A DNA stretch of 64,000 nt, taken from NCBI GenBank assembly GCA_950295325.1, contig OX485807.1, positions 32,580,440 to 32,644,439 of the forward strand, given 5' to 3'. The translations under genes were made by a program, and so were the position numbers. The notes beneath the pieces were generated by a model, which searched no databases, was not told the DNA's origin, and worked only from the letters and a program-made list of their open reading frames with translations. Shown one piece after another: positions 9,871-20,848 of this stretch. This DNA comes from Polytrichum commune (lineage: Eukaryota > Streptophyta > Polytrichopsida > Polytrichales > Polytrichaceae). The stretch's first letter is position 1. The number at the start of each line of letters is the position of its first letter.

Positions 9871-11775
9871 TCAGTACTGCGCATACTCATCAATTGCCTG
9901 CTCAACTGTGAGAGGCAACTTATAAACAACATCATTCCCAGAAACACGGTGGTTACATTGAAGCATAGGGAACTTGATAGCTCTAATGTAATCAACATTG
10001 TGATGAGCCAAATGTGATTTTCTCAAGAAAATGTAGGATTGAGCCCCTAATCCATACCTTTGGTAGTACCTTCCTTGAATTACCTTGTCACCTACGTCAA
10101 ATGATTCACCCCACTTGCATTGAAATGGCTCAGTACAAGTAAACATCTTTCTAGTACATACAAGAAGATGGAACTCAACGTTTTCTTCATTATCGGCAGC
10201 AGCTGAAACAGCAAAATTGTCCCCTAACTCAAGGACGGAGGCTAAATACGTACCATTCACGCCAAACTCGTCCCAGTTGTCCCCAGCAAATTTTTCAGTG
10301 ATAACCCCTCGGACATAGCCAGGCTGATGGACAACAAGGACCTCCACTTCCCATGGCCCAGTCCAGGCCTTATTTTCACAGGCCTCCCAATTGGAGTCAA
10401 CACAAGGAGGGCAGAAGCATGCCAAACTCCTTTTTAGCAGCTTGTGCACATCCAACTTGCCCACCGACCGAATTTGATGCACATCTCGGCATCCCTTAAT
10501 GGGTTCACAATCATACTCTGTCTCTCTATCGACGTCCTCTTCAAGAACGTGCCAAAACGTTCTGTCTACAGGGGTTCTCTCACTTGAGTAGCAAGATTTA
10601 GGCCTTATACTCAACTTTTCCCTTAAAAAACGCACTACAGTCTCAGCATCTTGGAGCTTAGGCCCATGAACATCCAATTGGGCATTGTGCATGTACCGCT
10701 TAAGCACAACCCCTGCGCCATCATGGGGTCCTTTGCCATGACCAGATCCAAAGAAGGACCAAACACAAACACAGCCGTTAGTAATCTCTGGATATCGACT
10801 GACGAAGTACCAGGGAATTCTGCTTTTGAATTGCCCAGCACATCCGTCACTCCATATCCAATGATTTTTAGGAGTAAAACCTCCTTCAACTATAGAGTCC
10901 CAATGCATTTGTAGACAATGTTGCACGAAATAGCTATCATGCTTCCTATCATCGCTTATATAGAAGTGATATTGCATAATATTCCTAGTACTCTCATCTT
11001 TAGGATCAAGGTGTGCATTTCTTACCCATGAGATGTGCACAAGGATACTCACTTGATAACTGTGCCAATGCATGGACTGCACTTCATTCTGGACCTCAAA
11101 GGAATAGTTTTCTGCAAAATCTATGACAGAGACCATCGTATCTGCTGGGAAATTAGCAAGGCACATCTGAAACTGTTCATCTTCCCACTTTGCCACAAAA
11201 GAGTGACGTGAAAAAGCTTGAAGCTTTGGTTTTAGATAGCTTAGCAGCTGATCCGAGGTGGTTTCTTTATAAACCAGTTGCAATTTCTTTCTCTCTAGTC
11301 CCTTCTTAGTAGTAATAGTCTGTAGAGAGAAATGCTTCCACTTCACAAGCTTAGTAGATGGTCCTTCTTCTTCAATTGGACAGATGGGTAAAAAATCAAC
11401 ACCACAATTAACACACTCTCCAAACACACATTCCCTTGCATGCCACTGACTGTCATCCTTCTTAGGGCACAGTATGGAATCAACCATGGCTATAACCCCA
11501 GAAAAAGTACACAAACGAGCACAACACTGATTCTCACCAGTAGATTGACAGACGTCTTCACAATCACAGTCACAGGCCTTCTCAGGGTGCAAATCAGCCT
11601 TGGTTCTCATATGATTAAAACCCACCCTCAACTCTTCCATTTCGACATGATATATACAACAACAAACATTTCGTTCTTTTAGTTTCTTGACAAACCAGGG
11701 TTGGAAGGAATCAAACATGCGCTTACCTATAATTACTTTTGGATTCGCTGCTTGGAATAGTAAGTAGAACTCCAT
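9871..11775 (-). CDS. DDE-type (DUF7869-like) transposase, catalytic exon
   Basis: The frame runs from a probable splice acceptor (GCTGGCAG before 11775) to a stop at 9871, giving about 630 codons without interruption. Recognisable blocks are a Cys-rich segment (CDCDCEDVCQSTG), a first acidic block VIDFAENYSFEVQNEVQSMHWHS, the second SDGCAGQFKSR, and GSGHGKGPHDGAGVVLKRY. These resemble the RNase H-fold catalytic motifs of a broad group of DDE transposases seen in plants and animals; that is a family judgement from memory. The C-terminal part has a domain starting WTGPWEVEVLVVHQPGYVRGVI. The N-terminal part of the protein is encoded by the exon at 13190-12405. No stop or frameshift is seen in this exon, so this copy may be recent. 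Confidence 0.75.
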   Translation of the reverse strand: MEFYLLFQAANPKVIIGKRMFDSFQPWFVKKLKERNVCCCIYHVEMEELRVGFNHMRTKADLHPEKACDCDCEDVCQSTGENQCCARLCTFSGVIAMVDSILCPKKDDSQWHARECVFGECVNCGVDFLPICPIEEEGPSTKLVKWKHFSLQTITTKKGLERKKLQLVYKETTSDQLLSYLKPKLQAFSRHSFVAKWEDEQFQMCLANFPADTMVSVIDFAENYSFEVQNEVQSMHWHSYQVSILVHISWVRNAHLDPKDESTRNIMQYHFYISDDRKHDSYFVQHCLQMHWDSIVEGGFTPKNHWIWSDGCAGQFKSRIPWYFVSRYPEITNGCVCVWSFFGSGHGKGPHDGAGVVLKRYMHNAQLDVHGPKLQDAETVVRFLREKLSIRPKSCYSSERTPVDRTFWHVLEEDVDRETEYDCEPIKGCRDVHQIRSVGKLDVHKLLKRSLACFCPPCVDSNWEACENKAWTGPWEVEVLVVHQPGYVRGVITEKFAGDNWDEFGVNGTYLASVLELGDNFAVSAAADNEENVEFHLLVCTRKMFTCTEPFQCKWGESFDVGDKVIQGRYYQRYGLGAQSYIFLRKSHLAHHNVDYIRAIKFPMLQCNHRVSGNDVVYKLPLTVEQAIDEYAQY

Positions 11776-12404
11776 CTGCCAGCAAGACACCACATGTAAC
11801 TGTTGTTGAATTCTGAAACTAGAAATACTCAGGATCCGCCAATCATAGTCACTAATTCTTCATCACGTGTTCCATGGGATTCAATATGAGTCCATAGCAA
11901 GTTTGAGCAGATACCCGAATCCACTACGCTTTCACAATTCATATGTACAAGTTCAACTATTGTTCATAAAGAAAGTTGAAGACCCTGGTATACACCTGAA
12001 GTCACCATCAGTCCACCAAAATGGCATATAAGTTACCGATTGACCCCTCGAATACATGTACATGGTACCAACCTACATCAGCCTTCAACAGGATTCCATT
12101 GGACTGCCCGGAAGATCTTGTTATTCTCTATGACTTACCACAGACTCAATCACTGTCACTTCCCATATCCGAAACGGCATACAAGCTAGCAACTAAACCC
12201 TAGAAAACATACGTGGTACCAACTTACTTCAGTAATGAACACGACTCCATTGGAGTGCCCCAACGTTCTTGTTACTCTATATGACTAACCAACAATATCT
12301 GTAAACCCTAAACCCTTATACAGCCATTAGAAGTCTTCTTAATTTCAGACAAAGTTAAACACAATTGTGCACATAGGGGTTGACATGGAGTTGAAAACCC
12401 ATAC
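11776..12404 (-). other. Probable intron of the DDE transposase gene
   Basis: This lies between the two exons of the - strand transposase. It contains two similar segments, around 12055-12130 and 12210-12285 (GGTACCAAC, CAACAGGATTCCATTGGA versus GAACACGACTCCATTGGA), so it is itself partly duplicated. No other gene is seen. Confidence 0.5.
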
Positions 12405-13190
12405 CTATGATTCAAGCAAGTACTGGCAGTGGTGTTTCTCTCTAACACCAGGGGCAATCCAATGCTTCACAACTTCTTTGCGATTTGGACTCGCCCGAGT
12501 TTCAGCAACCCACCAAGCAATCACTGCAGCCTTCACAGACTCGCTGGTGGCATCTTTCCTCATTTTTCTTACGGAGAGTGTCCACACAATTTGGTCTGTG
12601 CTCTCTATTGAACTCCGCCGTTGGATTGCCGCTCTTACGTTGCGAGGGTGAACTCCCAACAAGCGCGCCTTCTGCCTCTTGGATGTGGAAGCTCCTGAAG
12701 TTACTGTTGCCGTCAAGATCGCATGCTTCGTCACAAGATCGGCCCTGCACCTTGCATTCTTTACCTCCGACAATGACTGCACCAAACCAGCTATAATTTC
12801 CTTCTGTGCCTCAAGTTGTGCTGCAAGCTTGCGAGACTCCGGCAAAACAACGGCTGCAAGGCGATCTGACCAAACTGCATGCAAAACGGCTTCTTGGTGA
12901 TGGAAGTCTACAGACTTATTCAAAGTGGAGTAGACGACATCTATGATGGCATTTGCATCACGCCGCACATGCCTTTGATTCACTCTAGCCCCAACTCTAA
13001 TGGAGTTTTGCCTCTCCCTAATCTCTTCCTCAACAACCCGTTTTTGCAACTCAATGGCAACCCTTTTTCTATTTCTACACTCTTGTTGCCGTACTCGGCC
13101 CCTCTCTCTTTTTCTGGCATTACAAACCCTTTCTTCGGGACCAGGACGTATAATCCCACTTCTTCTATTGGCTGCTCTTGCACTCCCCAT
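12405..13190 (-). CDS. N-terminal exon of the DDE transposase
   Basis: The likely start is the ATG at 13188-13190 (MGSARAANRRSG); the frame is open upstream to 13307 but without family-like sequence. The product is very basic at first (NARKRERGRVRQQECRNRKR). It then has a putative helix-turn-helix (ARLLGVHPRNVRAAIQRR) and the segment AWWVAETRASPNRKEVVKHW, typical of the region before the catalytic domain in this group. The frame ends in a TAG at 12405 just before a GTATGG, so the true donor is either there or slightly earlier (CCTG/GTGTTA); the junction is not resolved. It joins the catalytic exon starting at or just before 11775. Confidence 0.65.
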   Translation of the reverse strand: MGSARAANRRSGIIRPGPEERVCNARKRERGRVRQQECRNRKRVAIELQKRVVEEEIRERQNSIRVGARVNQRHVRRDANAIIDVVYSTLNKSVDFHHQEAVLHAVWSDRLAAVVLPESRKLAAQLEAQKEIIAGLVQSLSEVKNARCRADLVTKHAILTATVTSGASTSKRQKARLLGVHPRNVRAAIQRRSSIESTDQIVWTLSVRKMRKDATSESVKAAVIAWWVAETRASPNRKEVVKHWIAPGVREKHHCQYLLES

Positions 13191-14281
13191 CCCTTTAGAA
13201 GAAATAGAGGACGATTTGCAGAACACCCCTATATACGTTGCCCCACAACAACCCCAAACCTGACGAAGACTACACCAAAACTCCAGAAGAGGACTTAAAA
13301 TTTGCAAAATGAAGAACTATGCAAACAAACACCTCAAACTTGTCCGACAAACCCTACATCCATACAGTCCCTCACCCCTAAGCTGCTACAAAGAATGCAG
13401 CCCATTAAACACGCTAGAATGCCGTTACCCCAAAAACCCTACAGACTTTGAAGCACACTCAAGCAATTCAACGGGAGCAATATGTAAGAAGGAACCAAAA
13501 CATGTTTGGGCGGAGTCCATGTGCACACAGGAGGAGAAGTGCCCAACAATGCTCAATCTGCCAAAGCGGCCGCACTCACAGGAGGAGCGGTGCGGAGCAC
13601 CCACACGAGCAGACCTCAATCGCCATAGCCAGAGGAGAACTGGCCAGCACAGCCGCTTCCCACCCCCCGCCCAACCAAACCCTAACCCTACGAACGGGCA
13701 TGACACGTCATCCTCCCTGCAGCTTGCCCGCAACTGCCCTGAATCCAAAGATTGTTGTAATCAATGCAATTTGGATTTCCAACATGACGCCCACCTAAAC
13801 ATTTCCTGTTCATGTGGGCTTCTCCAATTTTTTTTGAAAGAACACCTTTTTTTGACGCTTGTATGGACTTTTGAAATAAAGACTCAAATCAAACCTTTTA
13901 AAAGTCCATAACTACACTTTTACAACCGATTCTACTTAAAAGGAGATCAATTCTAGGCCTCTTAATCTGGAATACAACATGTGGTAAGTTGGTATAACAA
14001 TAATATGTTTTTTTTCTTCATAAAAAAACCTCAAACAAAATTACGCTACCTGTATGCCGAAGTCCATATTGCAACTTCAAAAGTTCATAACTTCTATAAT
14101 TTAAGATGAGATTTTAAAAAATCAAGCAAAATCTTCAACAAAATCAAGTTGAGTATGTATATAAAAAAATTTACAAGCAATGAAGTGAGTATTCTATGTC
14201 TATTTGATCTTGAAATACAAAGTACTTCCTGAAAACTGCAGTGTGACAAAAAAACTGAGCCACTCAACCATGCATTCACCC
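13191..14281. other. 5' region of the transposase gene and right terminus of the 9.7-kb element
   Basis: Presumed promoter and leader of the - strand transposase, then AT-rich subterminal DNA ending in the right TIR at about 14256-14281. Open frames here are not family-like and are left out. Confidence 0.5.
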
Positions 14282-14285
14282 TCCT

Positions 14286-14950
14286 ACAGCTACCAACTCC
14301 GCTTTAGTTTTGGAAGCTAGCAAAGACTTAGTTGGAGACATGCTCCTAGCGCCTGAGGGTTCACAACCAAAATCCCTCTCTGTAGATGACCTCCTGCCTT
14401 TGTTTGATCGTTGTAAGCACCTTACTTCGCCTAGCATCCGTAATATTGTATCGGGTTTCAAATACATCCGTAGATTTGGGGTTATGGATAGCATCACCAA
14501 ACTTCGTGGGTCAAGCAACTGACCTTATGTCCAGGAGAACAAGTTTCCAGGCCAAGGAGCGGAAACTGACAAGGTCTTTGTGTTCAAAATGTCTGAGGTA
14601 GGACCGGGTAGTGGAGTCGACCTCGTGAAACGGATGCAAGCCGGTGGAGACCTCGAAAACGCCTGGCTCATGTTTGACCATGTTAAGCGTGTGCAAAGTT
14701 GGACTACAATGGCGTGCCATGTTTATGATGCCACCTTTTGTCGAGTAATGACCATTGCCGTCTGCGACATGCAGTCCGAGGATACCGTTGCTCAAATTGT
14801 GGTTTGGAAAAACCTCAACGCTGTTATGGCTCGCCACAACGTTTCTCAACCAAACTTCAAAGGGTTTATGGTAGATAGCGCTCAAGCCAATTGGAATGCT
14901 ATCCGTATTGTCTACGGAAACGGAGATGCATCTATGCCCATGGAAAACAA
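14286..14950 (+). pseudogene. Outer MULE transposase, DDE core part 1
   Basis: This continues the outer MULE after the 9.7-kb insertion. It holds the LTSPSIRNIVSGF region, VMDSITKLRG, a stop codon at 14520-14522 where the paralog has Trp (TGG to TGA), then the conserved catalytic region: KMSEVGPGSGVDLVKRMQ, TTMACHVYDATFCRVMTIAVCD and FKGFMVDSAQANWNAIRIVYG. The Asp in HVYD and the Asp in MVDS are the likely first two catalytic acids of the MULE DDE triad. The frame is cut at 14950 in the codons for ENK by the 36-kb element and resumes at 50977. Confidence 0.85.
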
Positions 14951-15402
14951 GGGACGAAGCTATTTTGCGAGCGGTGAGCGGTAACTTCCGCGATATTTTG
15001 ATTAAAATGTTATTTTAAGGAGTAAGTTTAGGGTATATATGGACTAAATGTATTTTAAGTAATTTTTTTTTCTAAACTTAGTGAACAGTGGGACCTATGG
15101 CCGTGGACAATTAAGGGCTATGATATAGGAAAAAATGTTATTGTATCAGTGAAAAATATGGTTTAGGGGCTTAAATTGAACATTTGGAACTAATATCAGT
15201 AATAAATATGGGTTTGTCTCAAGTCAAACATGTACTGTTTCAGTACAAGGAGAATTAGTGGTACTCCAAAAAGGTCACGCAACTTTGGAAAAGAGAAATA
15301 CATGTGGTGCGTCAAATGTCTTGTAGTGGCCCTTTTAGTATCACTACATCATGATTATAAAAAATCTTGCATACATATGTTTCTTTAAAGAAACTGAAAA
15401 CT
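14951..15402. repeat. Left TIR and subterminal region of the 36-kb element
   Basis: The TIR covers 14951-14982. The following AT-rich stretch (GATTAAAATGTTATTTTAAGG, GGGACCTATGGCCGTGGACAATT at about 15088-15110) has degenerate counterparts inside the right end of the same element (ACCTATAACCGTGG, complement near 50835) and inside the right end of the outer MULE (GGACCTATGCCCATGG, complement near 54350). This ties the ends to one family. It also holds the 3' flank of the - strand transposase. Confidence 0.7.
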
Positions 15403-18400
15403 CTAAGAGTCAAGGTACTTCAGTAAACCAGCCTCCAAAACTCGCTTCACTTCGTTGAAGCTAAAACTAGCTGCATGAATGAACGTGTCTGAATCTGAGT
15501 CCAAACCACACACTACAGTAAACAAATAGTACAAATGCTTACAGTTGGCCCATTGACCATTTTTTCCAATTGCTTTAGTCGCCATCTCCTTGAAGTTAGG
15601 ACAAGTGCATGCTGGCAGCTGTGAAATCGTCAAGTAGTATTGCTGAACCTTTGGGGGCGTGCCGGAATCCAACGAGACAATGCATCCTAAGGCAGGGGCT
15701 GGAAGCATGCACAGTTTGTGCACTTTGGCTTTCAATGATAGGGCTGAGGCACAATTATTGGAGTGTTTTGTTGACGGGGCCTTTTTGTTGCGCCTAATCA
15801 ACTTCCCTGAACGGTGGGTGGGAAACTCATCCGGATATGCAGGAGTCGTGTAGCTTGCTAAGTCCAAAGGTAACGGGTGGTCCTGAAAAATTCTGGAAGG
15901 TGTCATCTCCTTCCGTTGGGGCAGTCTAAATCCTACGTTTTCTAAAGAGAGGATCTCTTTGCAGGTTAAGTTGGTCCCCAACTTAACCGGCCATACCTCC
16001 GGAACGTTCAGGACTGAGACCACCCACCTCCTTTTTGTACCCTTAACGCATCTCTCAATGTCATCATTACAGAAAAAGAAGTCTTGAGGGTCCAATCTCT
16101 TCTTCCGATAGTTATCCATGAGGCCTGAGTAGGTAGGTGCAGCGGTGCTCTTCCCGTCTTGTACAATCCGAGCGACGCATTTCTTCTTGGTGATTGCTTG
16201 TAGAGCAAAGCAAGCCTTCGCAGATGTCTTAGGCAGCCGTGCGATGTGCCACTGAAAGGGTTGCATAATGTCTCCTCAATCGCGGTGACGTGGTGCCGAT
16301 CCACCCGTTGCGGAGCGTCGTGTGTTGGAAATTGCGGTTGGTCTTCATCTGCAGTTGTGGGAGAATGTGGAGTTGTGGGAGAATCTAGAGTTGTCACAGG
16401 AGGTGGAGAATCGTTCAGTCGGGCAGATCTGGTTTGGATGCGTGGTCGGGATATACTGATCTTGTCTGGCCTGTGAGATTCACGTTCGTCACCGAAAGCA
16501 GTATCCGGTTTACGCTTCAGAGAAACAAATACCTCTTCCCCTTCGAGGTGGGGAGTCTTGGTGCACCACTCGTCAGCGCCAGGCATCTTCAAGATGGCCT
16601 CATGCAGCGGTTTCGAGATTCCTGTTTTTACGGCAGACCTCTGAGCACGCCTCAGCTTCAATTCCTCCTTCGACGGTCCAGTTTCAGGGTTCTCTCCCTT
16701 CAGGAATTGGGAATATGCTGAGCACTGCATGAAAGCACGCACGAAGTCATCGATTGTTGCCACATAAAGGTCGCTGCCCCGATCGCCAGATTGCTGCTTC
16801 CACTTGTTGTGGATAGATTCAGCAAGGTTACAGGATGGCATTTCCGCTAGTTCAGCTTCACTTAGATCCTGCAATGCCCATACAGTCCGAATTAGAATAA
16901 TGGCGGAATCAATGTAGTTGAAGCATAAAGTGGGAACTATACAGGAAATATAGGGGGAAGCATAAAGTGGGAACTATACAGGAAATATAGAGGGAAGCAT
17001 AGACTTACCAACTCCATAAATCCACCCCATTGGCGGTAACGAAAATGCCAGAAGGCCAGCCAAAGCTCTAGTCGAGGTAGACCTTGTTCAGTTGCTGCCC
17101 CGGATGACATCCACCATGCCCGAATTGCCAAATACTTTGTCTCGGCCTCTGCCATCGATTTTGCATTCTTGTATTGCTGGCATAGTATTCAATGCTGATG
17201 TTGCAGGTCTTGACGGATATCGGCCTTGGTATGTTTCTCCAAGGACTGCGTCCAATGGAAAAGACAAGTCCTCTCTCTATCCACCATCTTCTCAGACGCA
17301 TCTCCACTTCCGTATATGATTCGAACAGCATTCCAGTTGGCTTGGGCACTGTCGGCCATGAAACCTTTAAAATTGACTTTGTCCACTCCATGTTGAGCCA
17401 TGAGAGCGTTCAGGTTCTTCCATACGACTGACTGGGCTGCAACATCTTCAGACTGCATGTCGCATACTGCGATGGTCATGACACGGCAATATGTGGAATC
17501 GTACACATGGCAAGCCATTGTCGTCCACGACCTGACCCGTTTGACATGGTCAAACATTATCCAGGAGTTCTCCAAGTCACCACCGGGTTGCATTCGTTTG
17601 ACCAGGTCGACTCCGCTGCCCGGTCCAACTTCGGACATCTTGAAGACAAAGACCTTGTCCATGTCCGCTCCTTGCCCTCGAAACCTATTCTGCTGCACGA
17701 ACCTCCAATTGCTAGCACCGCGTAACTTGGTAATACTGTCCATGACTCCAAAGCGACGCATAGTCCTGAACGTGGTGACTGCGTTACGAATGTTGGGCGA
17801 GGTGAGGTGCTTACACCGATCGAAAATAACTTGCAGCTCATCCAACTCCAAGATCTTTTGTGGGTCACCTTCTTTAGCAAGGAGGAGTGGGCCCAGTACT
17901 TCCTTTGCAGTTTCAAGCACAATAGCGGAGCGAGTGGCTGATGGGGTGCGTTCGACTTGATCCCCAATCAAGGTGTTTGTCAAATCGATGAAGTCCCGAT
18001 GATCACCTGACTTGACGGGATGGTCGTGAGATCCCAAGTGCACACAAGCCCTCGTCATGTGAGGTGTCGCGGTAACATAGTAGATCTTGGCAGTGTAGAC
18101 AGCAACACAGGTGGGAGGGACGTTACATGATTTGCAAACAACGGTCGAACCAGTTGGAGGCTTGGACCCTACTTCAAACAATTTCTCAGATAATCCTTCC
18201 CACTCTGTTTCATTCACTTGGGAAGTCCTGTGGTCTCGCTGAAGATACTCACAAACAGGATTGTCGCAACGGAGGTGGCCCAAACAAGAAGATGTATGAA
18301 ACAAAAGCTTGAGATCATTCTGAATATTGGTTGTAATTGTGCGAGACCAAGCATGGCCATCGTACCTTCTATCCATTCCACGAAGCAGCTTGGCCTTTGT

Positions 18401-19024
18401 ATTCTGGTCATGGTCACCTAAAGGTGGAAATTCGAAGATAACGTCCCCATCGTAACGAGGGGGAAGGTAATCAACCTGCTGGAGTCTGATCGCATCAAAG
18501 TTAATTCGAGATAACACACGTTTGGACCGCTTACGAGCTCCAAGGCGCATCAATGAATGAATGATACTGACAACATGACTTGTCACAACATTGGCCTCAC
18601 CAGGATTACGATACGGACTAACAGGAGGAGTTTCCTTGCGAACTACTTGTGGAGAGAGCGAAGCTGGGACTTTCCTCTCTGATTTTAGGAATTCAACATC
18701 GCCGTCGGAATCATCACTCAACTCATATATTGTATTTAGACCGGGCTCAATTTTGACCCTAGCCAGCACCGGTCTCTCAATGCTAACAGTGGACGACTCC
18801 TTAGGTGTTAGAAGTTCAGTCGAACACTCTAACATAGACTATGAGACTCCATATACACGATATTTTCCAGGCTTCAGCAACCAAAACGCACCGACGTCAT
18901 TCTCTACCCTAGTTTGACGAATTGCATGTGAAACTAGACCGGTATGATCGTCAAAAATTTCTTCTTCGACAAAGATAGTGACCTCACGATACTGAAACCT
19001 CAAACTCAATGGACAACCTGTTTC
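15403..19024 (-). pseudogene. MULE transposase of the 36-kb element (paralog of the outer copy)
   Basis: The order on the - strand is: N-terminal module (LSLRFQYREV, VEEEIFDD, FWLLKPGKYRVYG), a linker with KIEPGLNTIYELSDDSD, a Cys/His zinc domain (CLGHLRCDNPVCEYLQ, CVHLGSHDHPV), the DDE core (TTMACHVYDSTYCRVMT, FKGFMADSAQANW, ERTCLFHWTQSLEKHTK), helical AIRAWWMSSGA, FWHFRYRQWGGFM, and a C-terminal SWIM finger (CTCPNFKEM then CKHLYYLF). An intron lies at 16869-17020 (GTAAGT...TGCAG). Defects are an in-frame TAG near 18840, a TGA at 17189-17191 where the other copy has Arg (CGA), and a frameshift near 16255. Translation from the ATG at 18835 would give a 548-residue product lacking the SWIM part. 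It is 452 bp from the left TIR, so it belongs to this element. Confidence 0.85.
16869..17020 (-). other. Intron of the MULE transposase
   Basis: GT-AG intron at the same place as the one in the outer copy (51254-51358). It contains a direct duplication of about 36 bp (GAAGCATAAAGTGGGAACTA and following, at 16919 and about 16956). Confidence 0.75.
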
Positions 19025-19367
19025 ATGTAGGAATAGAATGTACTACAATAGTAGTCATCCCTTTATCACCACGAATTATCTGACATGGAAGGATATGATT
19101 ATGTAGAAAAGGATTTAGCGCCGCCTTTTGTAGTGTATTAATGCAGGGTGGATTAACAAAGGATCAATTTAAGTAAGTGCAGATTAACTATCTAAATACA
19201 AGAAAATGTGAACATAACGATGGCGCATAGATGTTAATTCTGACAGACTTGAAAATGATATATAAGATCTGTTTGCTCCAGATGTTTGTTAGAGATGAAC
19301 ACTAGGTCGAGAGCAAGAGCAGAACGAGAACTAAGGAGGAATAGTGAGAAACAGAGGCGAATTGAAA
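19025..19367. promoter_or_regulatory. Remnant of the shared upstream region between the transposase and the ParB-like/methyltransferase gene
   Basis: The two genes point away from each other. Without the LTR at 19368-24634 this stretch plus 24635-24698 would form a compact bidirectional upstream region of about 400 bp. No TATA box could be assigned with confidence. An upstream exon of the transposase may also lie here, since the N-terminal module is incomplete at 19024. Confidence 0.4.
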
Positions 19368-19724
19368 TGTGGTACTTTTGGGCCACCCCCTTTCGAGGGA
19401 GCCTAAAAGTATCACACAAGCCCTTCGGTGAAGGTAGCCTGCACTTGCAGGTGCCCAAGCCGAACCCGGATGATAGGTGTATAACGTGAGTAGTTAGATT
19501 TTTAAGGGAGATTAAATATGCGTCGTAGTACCTCCGGAGGTTGGGCCTTAGTTTTTTGCTAGTAACACTATATTCGTTAAATTGAGACTTTTTGGGCATT
19601 TTGAGATAATCACATAAATAAGAACAAGGATAAATGGAACACATATTGGAGAAAGTTGTAAGATGCGAACACTTTGAAGCGGGTGTTTAGAACAAGAACC
19701 CCATTAATAACTCATAATTGGGAT

Positions 19725-19970
19725 TGTTTAGGGTGGGCAATCCAAACCTTAGGCCAAGTTGAAGGGGAAATCTTAAAACATTTATATTATCGCACAAAAA
19801 CTTGTATGAATATGGTTTAGGTAGCGCAATCCAAACCATAGATCATATTGAAGGGGAAATATGTGAACCAATATAATATAACATACAAAATATTCCAAAC
19901 TCATATTTGTGATGGTTTAGGTAGGGCAATCCAAACCTTAGACCATATTGAAGGGGAAATCATGTGACAC
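19725..19970. repeat. Subterminal repeats of the deleted element
   Basis: Three copies, about 85-100 bp apart, of a segment beginning GGGCAATCCAAACCTTAG and continuing with ATTGAAGGGGAAAT (near 19733, 19819 and 19924). They may be transposase-binding sites, which is inference. Confidence 0.65.
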
Positions 19971-20101
19971 TTATATTATTGCAAAAAAAACATACAAATT
20001 ATGGCATGTAAAATGCATAGCATGCTAACACCACACATCCATTGGATAGTGCGACCCAAAATGTTCTTGCCTATGGCTCACAACCCTACGCCTACTATGG
20101 C

Positions 20102-20826
20102 CTATCTAGCCTCGGAGACTACCTCTTTTTCTTTTGCTTCATTTTCTTTTGCTTTTTTTTCTTTTGCCTCTTTTTCTTTTGCTGCGGCTTCTTTTGCTCG
20201 CATTGCTTCAACATTCCTGAAAATCTCCGCCCCGCGACTATAGCCATTCTTGGGGTGACCGCCATCAATAACACATTTTGGATTCCGTCGGCCGCCCGAA
20301 TTATACGACGAAGAATTCGAATACGATGAAGTGGACTGTCTTGCATTTCTGGTCATGGAGTAGAAACGCTCCAACTCGACGGACGCACTAGCCCGCATAG
20401 GTCTACGGGTGGGAGCAACCTGCAACGCGTGAATGCAAGAACACACGTGTTAGTTTAGGGAGGAAGACCCAAACGTGTCACACGTTCATTTTTTAAGTGC
20501 CGGATGATTGTAATGCGCGGTTAACCATGTTTTGGGTGGGGGGGGGGGGTTCACCTTGTCACCGGGGGCGTTCCTGTCGGAGTCGGCGAGGAGGGGCAAT
20601 GCGTCCCGCAAAGGAATAGGAAGGGTGCCACTCTTCGTAGGCCGAGCGTCCATCCGCAGCCGCCGTTGAGGTGTACTACTGCCGCCGGGCCGAGACGGGG
20701 ACGTCCGGACGCATTTGCGATTTATGCCCTTGAGCGGCGACGGGGACGGAGATGGCCGGAAGATTTGCTTGGGTGGGGGGCTATCGACGACGCCGGCGTC
20801 AATAGGCTCCTTGGAGTAGTCAATGT
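20102..20826 (-). pseudogene. Second gene of the DUF7869-type element, truncated
   Basis: Two exons are likely. Exon 1 (about 20826-20546) encodes a Ser/Pro-rich stretch (YSKEPIDAGVVDSPPPKQ, SPSPSPLKGINRK) and ends at AAG/GTGAAC. Exon 2 starts after a TTGCAG acceptor at 20421 and runs to a stop at 20102 (VAPTRRPMRASASVELERFY, then a Lys/Glu/Ala tract such as KEAAAKEKEAKEKKAKE). The 5' end is lost at the internal deletion near 20830-20850. The function is unknown; the Lys/Glu tract is probably helical. The complete gene would lie beyond the right edge of the window in the related element. Confidence 0.5.
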
Positions 20827-20848
20827 ACAAGCTTCGTAGGCTAGTCTT

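Larger units (their letters stand above)
4576..14281. mobile_element. 9.7-kb DNA transposon with TIRs and 4-bp TSD
   Basis: The left end reads GGGTAGATGCATGGTTGGG and the right end, read inward, GGGTGAATGCATGGTTGAG. Both continue TGGCTCA, so about 23 of 26 positions match. The element is flanked by TCCT (4572-4575 and 14282-14285). Deleting it plus one TCCT restores the MULE codons for STPTATNSA, matching RTPSATRSA in the paralog. It carries a DDE transposase on the - strand (13190-9871) and at least one gene on the + strand (5073-8073). The superfamily is not certain: the transposase resembles DUF7869-like proteins, and a second element with a related transposase (58093 onward, with a deleted copy at 19564) also makes 4-bp duplications. 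Confidence 0.88.

Noticed and set aside
12300-12312. Interstitial telomere (AAACCCTAAACCC) here and near 54290 and 55800
   Set aside because: Only one or two motif copies occur at each place, which is expected by chance or from repeats of other kinds.
13309-13911. 200-codon + strand frame near the right end of the 9.7-kb element
   Set aside because: It is Cys/His/Pro-rich without a recognisable finger pattern and lies in the presumed promoter of the - strand transposase; support is too weak.
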